Source of the DNA: Bacteriovoracaceae bacterium UBA2428
GTDB lineage: Bacteria > Bdellovibrionota > UBA2428
Direction of reading: 5' to 3'
Length of the DNA stretch: 13,430 bases
NCBI GenBank assembly: GCA_002343545.1
Contig: DDRA01000075.1
Span: 12,680-26,109, forward strand
Under the pieces are notes generated by a model. It was not told the DNA's origin, made no database searches, and was given only the letters and a program-made list of their open reading frames with translations. Position 1 is the stretch's first letter. Each line of letters starts with the position of its first letter. The translations under genes and the position numbers were made by a program. Shown here one piece after another: positions 7,326 to 13,430 of the stretch.

Positions 7326-7952
7326 ATGCGTTTCCGCCTGCTCGGCTTGCTCGCGCTCACCACGGCGTGCTCCCAGAGCGCGCTCCGTCTGCGCGCCGCC
7401 GACGGCTACCAGCCCCTCGCCATCGTCGTTCCCCAACCCCTGTCGAAGCTCGCCGACGACCTGCAGGACTATCTCGTCGCGCGACGGCGCTTCGAAGCCA
7501 AGCGCCTCCTCGTCGAGAGCGGGGGTCTGCGCTTCGTCCAGCCCTGGGTGCGCGACACGAGCCTTCGCTACTACATGCTCCAGTGGGACAAGCGGATTCG
7601 TCACGTCGCCGATTGGAAAGCGGAATGGACGCTGACGCCGATCGACGCCTACCGGACGAAGCTCGAGATGCGCGTGCTCGAGGTCCTTTTCATCTCGCCG
7701 CCGTGGAGCTTTCGCCCGCGACCCGAGGTCTCGAGGGGCCAGATCGCCCTTTCCCAGGACTGGTTCGAAACCGAAGCGGATTCCGTGCGCGCGGCCTTCG
7801 AGGCCCGCCGTTTCCTGACGACGGCCTACCCCCTGCAGCGCCTGCCCACCGCCCTCGGCGGGCTCAAGGCCCCGGAGCTCGCGGAGGAGCCGATGGCGAA
7901 GGAAGCGCTGAAGCCGCGCTGGCGCCCCCTCGAACGGCGCCGGACCTTCTGA
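7326..7952 (+). CDS. Putative lipoprotein of unknown function
   Basis: A 208-residue protein with a short basic N terminus (MRFR), a hydrophobic core (LLGLLALTTA) and Cys15, which reads as a lipoprotein signal peptide; the -3 residue is Thr rather than the usual Leu/Val/Ile, so lipidation is likely but not certain. After Cys15 the protein looks like a small soluble domain with alternating strands: a YQPLAIVVPQPLSKLADDLQDYL segment broken here for length, then a WTLTPIDAYRTKLEMRVLEVLF region. I do not recognise a family. The tail (about 180-208) is charged and Pro/Arg-rich and overlaps by 89 bp the convergent gene at 7864-8748. The start ATG 7326 has AGGGG upstream with short spacing. It stands alone on its strand, divergent from the CorC-type gene. 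Its surface location is inferred only from the signal peptide. Confidence 0.72.
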   Translation: MRFRLLGLLALTTACSQSALRLRAADGYQPLAIVVPQPLSKLADDLQDYLVARRRFEAKRLLVESGGLRFVQPWVRDTSLRYYMLQWDKRIRHVADWKAEWTLTPIDAYRTKLEMRVLEVLFISPPWSFRPRPEVSRGQIALSQDWFETEADSVRAAFEARRFLTTAYPLQRLPTALGGLKAPELAEEPMAKEALKPRWRPLERRRTF

Positions 7953-8748
7953 GGTCGACGAAGTTCGCGAAGATCCGTCGGCCGCGCGCCTCGACCTGCG
8001 AGCGCACGAGTCCTTCGCCCAGCAACTCGTAGACGAGACGCGAAGGTTTGAGCGCGAGACGCAGGTGCAGCTCGACCCAGGCGGCGCGCGGGACCGCGAA
8101 GAGCTCGGCGACGAGAAACTCGACGATCTCCGGACGCGGTGTCATGCGGAAGAAGGGGCGCGCGAGCCCCGTGCCCGCCGGCCGCAGGGCGGGGCAGTCG
8201 GGTCCCGCGATCCCTTCGTCCAGGCGCACGTCCAAGGTCGACGCGCCCGAGCGTTCGAACCAGAGCACGCGGAAGGTGTAGGGACCCGTCAGGGCATAGT
8301 GTCGATCTTTTTGCCGGGCGACGGCCTCGAGCCCGTCCACGCTCACGAAGTAGCTGCCGCCGTCGGCGCGATCGTTGATTCCGGGCAAAACCCACTTCGG
8401 GTACGAGGCGACGTCGCGCAGGCGCTCGTCGACGGATCGCACGAGGGCTTCGAGGCTTTCGCCCGGCTCGGGGCGCAGCTTCATCGCGGCGAAGGCCGTG
8501 AAGCGTCCGTCTTTCTTGGTGATCTTGACGCGAACGGCGTCGGCGCCCGCGAGGGAAAGAAAGTCGTCGCAGCCCGCGGGCCAGAGGTCGCGGCTCGCCT
8601 CCTCGGGAAAGCGGATCGCTTCGAGGGGCGGCGCGGGAGTCGCGCGCGGGTCGGCGCCGATCGAAGGGCCCAGCGGAAGTTTCGGCGGGGGCAGCGCCCA
8701 GGCCGCCGCGCCCAGCGCGCAGGACAACGAAAACGCGAAAGCCCTCAT
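7864..8748 (-). CDS. Exported protein of unknown function, possibly SRPBCC-like
   Basis: A 294-residue protein with an apparent Sec signal peptide (MRAFAFSLSCALGAAAWALP), a Pro-rich linker to about residue 45, then a globular domain. Within it, RDVASYPKWVLPGIN followed by YFVSVDGLEAVARQKD and alternating hydrophobic strands recalls SRPBCC/START-type lipid-binding folds; this is a resemblance by eye, not a firm assignment. The last ~25 residues are Ala/Ser/Pro-rich low complexity and are coded in the 89 bp shared with the convergent lipoprotein gene, so the real end may be dispensable. Start ATG 8748 has no nearby Shine-Dalgarno, but TATACT (plus-strand 8756-8761) lies only 7 nt upstream, which would give a leaderless or nearly leaderless transcript. 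The upstream outer-membrane gene has its own terminator, so this gene is probably transcribed separately. Confidence 0.72.
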   Translation of the reverse strand: MRAFAFSLSCALGAAAWALPPPKLPLGPSIGADPRATPAPPLEAIRFPEEASRDLWPAGCDDFLSLAGADAVRVKITKKDGRFTAFAAMKLRPEPGESLEALVRSVDERLRDVASYPKWVLPGINDRADGGSYFVSVDGLEAVARQKDRHYALTGPYTFRVLWFERSGASTLDVRLDEGIAGPDCPALRPAGTGLARPFFRMTPRPEIVEFLVAELFAVPRAAWVELHLRLALKPSRLVYELLGEGLVRSQVEARGRRIFANFVDLRRSGAVRGGASAASALPSPSAPPRAPGP

Positions 8749-8755
8749 GACGACG

Positions 8756-8761
8756 AGTATA
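8756..8761 (-). promoter_or_regulatory. Candidate -10 box (TATACT) for the exported-protein gene
   Basis: On the minus strand TATACT matches the sigma-70 -10 hexamer at five of six bases and ends 7 nt before ATG 8748. Transcription would then begin at or next to the start codon. No good -35 hexamer lies at the usual distance, so this is a weak call. Confidence 0.3.
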
Positions 8762-8802
8762 GAGCCCTTCCGGCCCCAGGGGGAGCTCCCTTTCGAAGCC
8801 GG

Positions 8803-8846
8803 AAAACGCGAAGCCGCCGCTCCCCCGCGAAGGGGAAGCGGCGGCT
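8803..8846 (-). terminator. Rho-independent terminator of the outer-membrane protein gene
   Basis: AGCCGCCGCT and CCCC (8812-8825) pair with GGGG and AGCGGCGGCT (8832-8846), giving about 14 base pairs with a single bulged A and a 6-nt loop. On the minus strand the stem is followed after five bases by TTTT (8803-8806). It begins about 27 nt after the stop of the gene at 8873-10504, exactly where its terminator should be. Confidence 0.82.
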
Positions 8847-8872
8847 CCCGAGATTTCAGGAAGGTCCGGCGA

Positions 8873-10504
8873 TCAGAACGAGAGTTGGAGCGAACCGCTA
8901 AGGCGGTAACGGTTCCGGCTGTCGCCCCAGATCTGGTTGAACGGGGTGGCCTTCTTGTTGAGGAAGGCCTGGTAGTCGAAGCGCGCGCCGATCCCGAAGT
9001 TCTTGGCGAGGTTGAAGTCCAAGCCGCCGCCGAAGTTCGAGATGACGTAGTTCGAGCTGCGGGTCCAGCCGATGCTCGCGAGCTGCTCGTCGGTGTAGCG
9101 GTCGTCGATGGCGTACTTCTGGAAGACGCCGCCGATGCCGGCCGCCACGAAGGGGCGCACCTTCGAGATCGAGTAACCGAGCTTGAGGCCCGCCGACACG
9201 TCGAAGCTGTCGCGGCTCTGCGCCATGGGATAGTTCATGTACCCGTTCTGCGGGTAGTAGCCACCGCCGACCGCGCCGTAGCCGCCCTGGCAGGACGCGC
9301 ACTGGGGCGCGTAGTAGCCGCCGCCGTAGCTTTGCATCTGGGCGCCGTAAGCGTAGGCGTTGCCGTAGCCCTGCTGCACGAAGCTGTCGCGCGCGAACGA
9401 GAAGCTACCCTCGATGCCGAGGTATTCGTTGACCTGACCTTCGAGCGAGAGACCCGTCACGAAGTCGTTGCGGGCCTGGAACTGCGAATTGTTGTTCTCG
9501 AACCAGCGGTAACCACCGAAGGGCGAGACGCGGAACTTCACGCCGTCCTGGCCCGACACGCCGAGCGAGTCCGAACCCGTTGACACCGTCGCGACGGCGA
9601 CGGCGTTCGCGCCCGAACCCGAAGCGCTCGCGGCCGCGGCGGCGTCCGCCGAAACCACGGGGACGCTCTCGAGGTTCGTCGACGCCGAAGCGGAACCTTG
9701 CACGCTCGTCTCGAAGCGTTCGATCTCGTTCGAGCGGGCGCGCTCGTCCTGGATGCGGCCTTCTTCGAGGCGCTCGAGGACGCGGTTCTCGTTGCGGAGC
9801 TCGCCGCGCATACGCTCGCGACGGAGGAGTTCCGCGCGGCTCATGCTTTCGACGTTCATCTCGCTCGCGATGGAGCTCGAGTTCTTGGCCTCGACGTTCG
9901 TGCCCTGGTCCTGAACCGTGTTGGGCGAGTTCTGGAGGTTCGGCACGATGATGATCTGCTGGCCCGAACCCGAGTTGTGGTTCAGGTTACCGGCTTCGGC
10001 CTGGCCCATCGGGGGCAGGTTGTAGACGCGGTTCGGGGCTTGGCCGGCGTTCGCCATGTTGGCGACGCCGCCGCCGTTGCCCTGAACGGCCGCCGCTTCC
10101 TGCAGGTTGCGCTGGGCAACCGAAGGAGCGAGCGCCGGAGGAACCGTGGTGGGCTGCATCGCGTTCGAGATCGCGACGGGTTGGCTCTCGACGGCCGCCG
10201 CTTGGGCGGTCACTTCGATCGGCGCGACTTCGTTGACCTGCTTCTTCGCGGCCATGCGCTGCTCGACCTTCGAGGCTTCCGCCTCTTCGTCGGCCACCGT
10301 CGAACTCTTGGTCAGCACCTTCGCCGGGCCCACGGCCGACGTCGCTTGACCTTGGAATTCTTCGACGCTCTCTTCGGAGTTCTCCGCGGCGACTTGCGCG
10401 GGCTCCTCGATCTCGATCATTTGAGCTCGTGCCGCGAACGACGCGACGAACGCAAGACTCAACGCCCCGAAGGGCAGGTAACGGGTTGCAATCCCTTGCT
10501 TCAT
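8873..10504 (-). CDS. Outer-membrane beta-barrel protein with long disordered/coiled N-terminal region
   Basis: A 543-residue exported protein. The signal peptide runs to about residue 28 (hydrophobic core FGALSLAFVASF, ending AARAQ). Residues 29-220 are acidic then Ala/Gln/Asn/Pro-rich low complexity. Residues 221-268 are a charged, heptad-like helix (LLRRERMRGELRNENRVL and onward), probably a coiled coil. An Ala/Ser/Val-rich linker (270-315) leads to a C-terminal domain (about 320-543) with alternating strands (VSPFGGYRWF, RPFVAAGIGGVFQKY, FGIGARFDYQAF) ending in LQLSF; a terminal Phe after alternating hydrophobics is the usual BAM recognition signal. This resembles OmpA/OmpW-type small barrels. 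A Tyr/Gly-rich loop (377-427) contains C402-A-S-C405. The start is strongly supported by AGGAGG. It has a strong ribosome site and its own terminator, so it is probably abundant. Function unknown. Confidence 0.85.
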   Translation of the reverse strand: MKQGIATRYLPFGALSLAFVASFAARAQMIEIEEPAQVAAENSEESVEEFQGQATSAVGPAKVLTKSSTVADEEAEASKVEQRMAAKKQVNEVAPIEVTAQAAAVESQPVAISNAMQPTTVPPALAPSVAQRNLQEAAAVQGNGGGVANMANAGQAPNRVYNLPPMGQAEAGNLNHNSGSGQQIIIVPNLQNSPNTVQDQGTNVEAKNSSSIASEMNVESMSRAELLRRERMRGELRNENRVLERLEEGRIQDERARSNEIERFETSVQGSASASTNLESVPVVSADAAAAASASGSGANAVAVATVSTGSDSLGVSGQDGVKFRVSPFGGYRWFENNNSQFQARNDFVTGLSLEGQVNEYLGIEGSFSFARDSFVQQGYGNAYAYGAQMQSYGGGYYAPQCASCQGGYGAVGGGYYPQNGYMNYPMAQSRDSFDVSAGLKLGYSISKVRPFVAAGIGGVFQKYAIDDRYTDEQLASIGWTRSSNYVISNFGGGLDFNLAKNFGIGARFDYQAFLNKKATPFNQIWGDSRNRYRLSGSLQLSF

Positions 10505-10696
10505 AAGTTCCTCCTGGAAATCTCGGAGGGCTCATTGCGAATCCCGTGCCAATTTTGGCTCGTCGCGTAAACTTTTTCGACAAACCCAGGCGTTTCAAAG
10601 ACTTATTGCCCTCAACCCGCAAAAGATCTGGACGGGCGACCAACAAAATACGCCGAAATTCGCGTCGATCTTTTCGACAGCCCGATCAAACTTTGA
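10505..10696 (-). promoter_or_regulatory. Upstream region of the outer-membrane protein gene
   Basis: This 192-bp stretch has visibly lower G+C than its surroundings. Next to the gene is a perfect AGGAGG (plus-strand cctcct, 10510-10515), 5 nt before ATG 10504. A 5-bp hairpin (10664-10668 with 10674-10678) lies near the far end and might weakly terminate the upstream gene. TTTTCGACA occurs twice (10574-10582 and 10671-10679). I could not place a convincing -35/-10 pair, though TTGAAA and several AT-rich hexamers are present. Confidence 0.5.
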
Positions 10697-10698
10697 TC
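10684..10698. repeat. Short perfect palindrome GATCAAA-C-TTTGATC
   Basis: Seven-base arms flank a single central base, too tight for a stable hairpin but the right size for a dimeric regulator site. It overlaps the last two bases of the stop codon of the Flp-like gene and lies 180 bp upstream of the outer-membrane protein start. Confidence 0.45.
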
Positions 10699-11488
10699 AG
10701 TCCGAACCCTTCTGACCGCGACCCGTCACGAAGACGGCCGCGAGCAGGAGGAAAATCGCGATGATGGCCGCGACCTTCAACAACGTGAAGACGTTGAAGT
10801 TGGAGCAGTTGCCGCCTTGCTCTTCGCGAACCTGGTCGGCCCGCTTGGCCCGCGCGGGGGGGCCCTCGCCGTCGCCGGATTTCTTTTCGCCGTTTTCGGC
10901 GCTTTCTTCGCCCGCGTTTTCGGCCGCCGAGGAGGTCGACCCCGAAGCCGCTTCGCCCTCTTCTTGGTCGCCCCCGCCCGCGCGTCCGCGACGACCGCCT
11001 TTCTTCGCGGCCTCGCCTTCGTCGTCTTCGTTCGCGGCCGTGGAAGTTCCGCCGCCGCCGCCCGCGGGGCCTAAGCCCGACGAGTTGTCGGTCGGACGGC
11101 GCGGTCCCGAGCCGCCGCCGTCGCCGCCCCCGCCATCCCGGCCACCGCCCTCGCCGCCATCGTCGCCGCGGTCGCCGCCGCGGGATCCCGAGCCGCCTTC
11201 GCCGTCGCCGCCCGACCCGCCCTGCGGGCCACCCGTCAATTGCGCCGAGACCGCGTCGAAGTCGGGCTGGTTGAATCCGAACCAAGCGATCGGGATCCCG
11301 AGCGGGCGCTGGCGCAGCACGGCCGTGCTCTCTTCCTTGATGCGGTTCTGCATCCGCTCGACCTGAGGCTTGAAGATTCCTTCGAAGAGACCGTAGACGA
11401 TCCCCACGACGATGGCCGCGATGAGAATGTACTCGACGACGCCCTGACCGCTCCGGCTCGCACGCCGACGTGCCGCGAGGCGCCCCAC
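10697..11488 (-). CDS. Flp-pilin-like N terminus, Gly-rich linker and C-terminal membrane segment; unknown function
   Basis: A 263-residue protein not matching a family I know as a whole. Residues 1-35 look like a class III (Flp/Tad) prepilin: a basic leader (MGRLAARRRASRSG), then Q15-G-V-V-E19-Y20 and a hydrophobic helix ILIAAIVVGIVYGLF. Cleavage after G14 would put Glu at +5 and Tyr at +6, as in Flp pilins. Residues 36-83 form a short mixed segment. Residues 84-228 are extremely rich in Gly, Asp, Glu, Ser and Arg, with no folded-domain character. Residues 233-254 are a second hydrophobic helix, followed by TGRGQKGSD. Two membrane segments are not usual for a pilin. I chose GTG 11488, 7 nt after the mpl stop, with AGG at the stop codon as a modest ribosome site. 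It is probably co-transcribed with ampD and mpl. Confidence 0.75.
   Translation of the reverse strand: MGRLAARRRASRSGQGVVEYILIAAIVVGIVYGLFEGIFKPQVERMQNRIKEESTAVLRQRPLGIPIAWFGFNQPDFDAVSAQLTGGPQGGSGGDGEGGSGSRGGDRGDDGGEGGGRDGGGGDGGGSGPRRPTDNSSGLGPAGGGGGTSTAANEDDEGEAAKKGGRRGRAGGGDQEEGEAASGSTSSAAENAGEESAENGEKKSGDGEGPPARAKRADQVREEQGGNCSNFNVFTLLKVAAIIAIFLLLAAVFVTGRGQKGSD
11050..11230. repeat. Low-complexity triplet-rich tract coding the Gly-rich linker
   Basis: The plus strand is a run of degenerate ccg/tcg/ccc triplets that reads as GGN codons on the minus strand. It is imperfect, with no single repeat unit, and lies inside the Flp-like gene. Confidence 0.6.
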
Positions 11489-11495
11489 CGGAAAC

Positions 11496-12995
11496 CTAGC
11501 TCCCCAGCGTGGCGAGGCGTCCGTGCAGTCCGCCGAAGGGGCCGTTCGACATGACGAGCGCGACGGCGCGCGAGGAGTCCCCGCGTCGCCATTCGTCGAA
11601 GCGTTGCGCGAGGGTCTCGATGGAGGGATCCGCGAGCCCGAACTTGGCGCGGTTGGCGGCCTTCGACGACCACGTCGCGAGCACGGCCTTCGCGTCGAGA
11701 CGCTCGGCCTCGGGAACGTTCGCCTTCGTGGGCGGCACGAGAAATACGGCGTCCGCGCCGTCAAAGCTTTCGGAGAATTCCTTCTCGAGGACCTTACGGG
11801 CCGAGGTCGCCGAGCGCGGCTCGAAGAAGGCGGCCACGCGCGCGCCCGCGTAACGCGAACGGATCGCGGCGATCGTCTCGCGGATGGCCGTCGGATGGTG
11901 GGCGAAATCGTCGATCACGACGAGCCCCGGCGAAACGAAAACCTCTTCCTGGCGGCGCTTCACGCCCCGGAAACCGCGCAGGGCTTCCTGCAGCGAGGCG
12001 ACGTCCTTCAACACTTCGCCCGCGAGCAAGGTGCCGACGACCCCGAGAAGATTGAGCGCGTTGTGGCGACCGATGAGGGGCGAGTCCACGCGAAAGCGAC
12101 CGAGCGTGGGCGTCTCGAGATCCAGGCGTGCGCCGCGCACGGAACGATCCCACGGCAGCTCCACGCTCTCGATGCCGTGCAGACGCAGTTCGGAGCCGGC
12201 CATCGCGCCGTAGCGCCAAAGGCGTTGCCCCGCCTCTTTCACCCGCGCGGCGACGCGGGCGACCGACGCGGGCGACGGCGACGCTTCGTCGTCGACAAGG
12301 ATCCAGCCTTCGCGCGTCTTATCGACGAGCTTCAGGAAGGAGGCCTCGACCGCGGAGAGATCCGCGAAGATGTCGGCGTGGTCGAACTCGATGCCCGTGC
12401 AGAGCACCCAGCTCGGACGGTAGTGCAAAAACTTGGAGCCCTTGTCCCAGTAGGCGGTGTCGTACTCGTCGCCTTCCGAGACGAAGTCCCGACCCTCGGC
12501 CACGCGGCAGCCCTGGCCGAAGTTCTTCGGGATGCCGCCCACGAAGAAGCCGGGCTGGCGGCCGAGGCTCTCGAGGCACCACGCCAGTACGGACGACGTC
12601 GTCGTCTTGCCGTGCGTCCCCGCGACGACGAAGCTGCGGCGGTCGTCGATGCAGAACTCGGCGAGGGCTTGGGCAAAGCTCATGCGACGCGTCCCCTCGG
12701 CGACGCAAGCCTCGACGGCTTGGGCTTCGACATTCGAGCGGCTGATCGCGTTGCCGATCACGACGAGATCCGGGCGCGCCTTCGCGATGCCCCAACGCTC
12801 GCCGCGCACGTTCTCGGGCGCGTAGCCTTCCGCGAGCGGGATGCGTCGCGAAGCGAGGAAAGTGCTCATGGGTGGATAGAGCGGGCCGTCGCTGCCGGTG
12901 ACTTGCCAACCGAGATCCTGCAGGAGCGCCGCGAGCGCCCCCATGCCCGTTCCACCGATCGCGACGAGATGTGCCCACCCTTTGGATGCGTTCAT
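11496..12995 (-). CDS. mpl: UDP-MurNAc:L-alanyl-gamma-D-glutamyl-meso-DAP ligase
   Basis: Cytoplasmic Mur-ligase-family enzyme of peptidoglycan recycling: it joins recovered murein tripeptide directly to UDP-MurNAc using ATP. The 499-residue length suits Mpl. An N-terminal Rossmann-like UDP-binding domain (AIGGTGMGALAALLQDLG, about 12-29) is followed by the ATP-binding P-loop AGTHGKTTTSS (about 125-135), the Mpl-characteristic EGDEYDTAYWDKGSKFLHYRP region (about 174-193), which distinguishes it from MurC, then DDFAHHPTAI (about 361-370), EPRSATSARK and the terminal MSNGPFGGLHGRL. The start is ATG 12995 with GAAGGG 5-8 nt upstream. It lies 42 nt after ampD, whose amidase produces the tripeptide Mpl uses, so the two steps are coded together. 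An Flp-like gene follows after 7 nt. Assignment is strong. Confidence 0.94.
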   Translation of the reverse strand: MNASKGWAHLVAIGGTGMGALAALLQDLGWQVTGSDGPLYPPMSTFLASRRIPLAEGYAPENVRGERWGIAKARPDLVVIGNAISRSNVEAQAVEACVAEGTRRMSFAQALAEFCIDDRRSFVVAGTHGKTTTSSVLAWCLESLGRQPGFFVGGIPKNFGQGCRVAEGRDFVSEGDEYDTAYWDKGSKFLHYRPSWVLCTGIEFDHADIFADLSAVEASFLKLVDKTREGWILVDDEASPSPASVARVAARVKEAGQRLWRYGAMAGSELRLHGIESVELPWDRSVRGARLDLETPTLGRFRVDSPLIGRHNALNLLGVVGTLLAGEVLKDVASLQEALRGFRGVKRRQEEVFVSPGLVVIDDFAHHPTAIRETIAAIRSRYAGARVAAFFEPRSATSARKVLEKEFSESFDGADAVFLVPPTKANVPEAERLDAKAVLATWSSKAANRAKFGLADPSIETLAQRFDEWRRGDSSRAVALVMSNGPFGGLHGRLATLGS

Positions 12996-13037
12996 ATGCC
13001 CTTCAAGTGTAACCCGGAGCGGAGCTTCGAAAAACCG

Positions 13038-13430
13038 TCACGAAACGAGCGGCAGAGCGGCGAGCCCGCGGCGATAACGCTCCCAATCGAAGAAGGGACC
13101 GGGGTCCGTCTTTCGACCCGGGGCAATATCGGAGTGCCCCCGGATGCGATCGAGGGCCAAGGTCGGGTAAGCCACCAGCAAGGCCGCCGTCACCTGGAGA
13201 AGACGGCGGTACTGGATGTCTTCGTAGGGGCCGTCGTCCGTGCCCTCGAGCTCGATGCCGATCGAGAAGTCGTTGCAGACCTCGCGGCCCCGGAACTCGG
13301 ACTTGCCCGCGTGCCAGGCCCGCTTGTCGAAGGGAACGAATTGCACGAGCTCCCCGTCGCGACGGATGAAGAGGTGGGTCGAAACCTTGAGGTGCGAAAT
13401 CGTGGCGAAGTAGGGGTGGGCCTGAGGGTG
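13038..13430 (-). CDS. ampD: 1,6-anhydro-MurNAc-L-alanine amidase (partial, N terminus off window)
   Basis: The frame is open from the right edge to the stop at 13038: 130 residues, lacking roughly the first third or quarter. It belongs to the amidase_2 (PGRP-like) family: VSTHLFIRRDGELVQFVPFD is followed by RAWHAGKS, then SIGIELEG with the conserved Glu region, and RGHSDIAPGRKTDPGP, which contains the C-terminal zinc His and Asp of AmpD. The first zinc His lies outside the window. By family knowledge AmpD is a cytoplasmic zinc amidase that splits anhydro-muropeptides into sugar and tripeptide. Downstream mpl, on the same strand, supports recycling AmpD over a lytic amidase. The short reading from a GTG at 13346 is not the true start, because conserved residues continue upstream in frame to the edge. 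Confidence 0.9.
   Translation of the reverse strand, partial: HPQAHPYFATISHLKVSTHLFIRRDGELVQFVPFDKRAWHAGKSEFRGREVCNDFSIGIELEGTDDGPYEDIQYRRLLQVTAALLVAYPTLALDRIRGHSDIAPGRKTDPGPFFDWERYRRGLAALPLVS

Noticed and set aside
7265..7363. N-terminal extension of the CorC-type protein
   Set aside because: The added residues are hydrophilic, overlap the divergent lipoprotein gene, and are outside the family's normal start just before TM1.
10761..11366. Pro/Ser-rich plus-strand open frame
   Set aside because: It is the complement of the Gly-rich linker of the Flp-like gene, an effect of the triplet tract.
11489..11764. Upstream extension of the Flp-like gene into mpl
   Set aside because: It would overlap the mpl 3' end by over 260 bp in another frame, and the prepilin-like leader fits the GTG at 11488.
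1..13430. CRISPR array, tRNA/rRNA, insertion sequence, prophage or toxin-antitoxin genes
   Set aside because: I looked for repeats with regular spacing, tRNA-like folds, transposase motifs and small two-gene modules and saw none.

Overview
The window is chromosomal DNA of a Gram-negative bacterium with high G+C (about two thirds by eye). Supporting signs are a Kdo-transferase-like and a heptosyltransferase-like gene (LPS core), an outer-membrane beta-barrel protein ending in Phe, a probable lipoprotein, and a peptidoglycan recycling pair specific for diaminopimelate tripeptide (AmpD, Mpl). A CheY next to a receiver-CheX fusion, and the GT9/GT30 style, suggest a Bdellovibrionota or 'deltaproteobacterial' relative. 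That placement is inference. There are no mobile elements, CRISPR arrays, tRNAs or rRNAs, and nothing marks the window as a horizontally acquired island.

Layout: (1) 1-1276, minus: cheY, then a pseudoreceiver-CheX fusion cut by the left edge. (2) 1369-5968, plus: a compact probable operon argS - GT9 glycosyltransferase - GT30 Kdo-transferase-like - Fur-family regulator, with 4-nt overlaps (GTGA, ATGA) at the first two joints and a 12-nt gap at the last. It ends in a weak hairpin shared with the convergent gene. (3) 5993-7264, minus: a CNNM/CorC-type membrane protein, divergent from (4) 7326-7952, plus: a probable lipoprotein of unknown function. Its 3' end overlaps by 89 bp the convergent gene (5) 7864-8748, minus, an exported protein of unknown function. 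(6) 8873-10504, minus: a 543-residue outer-membrane protein with a perfect Shine-Dalgarno and a strong terminator hairpin. (7) 13430-10697, minus: ampD (cut by the right edge) - mpl - a two-membrane-segment protein with a Flp-pilin-like N terminus and a long Gly-rich linker.

Most genes have a shared theme of cell-envelope construction and upkeep: LPS inner core, peptidoglycan recycling, outer-membrane protein, lipoprotein and ion transport. The chemotaxis pair at the left end is separate.

The least ordinary items are the Flp-like, Gly-rich two-TM protein in the recycling operon, the modular outer-membrane protein with a Tyr/Gly-rich CxxC loop, the pseudoreceiver-CheX fusion, and several signature-motif departures in ArgS, GT9 and GT30. 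I did not find a convincing complete new multi-gene system.
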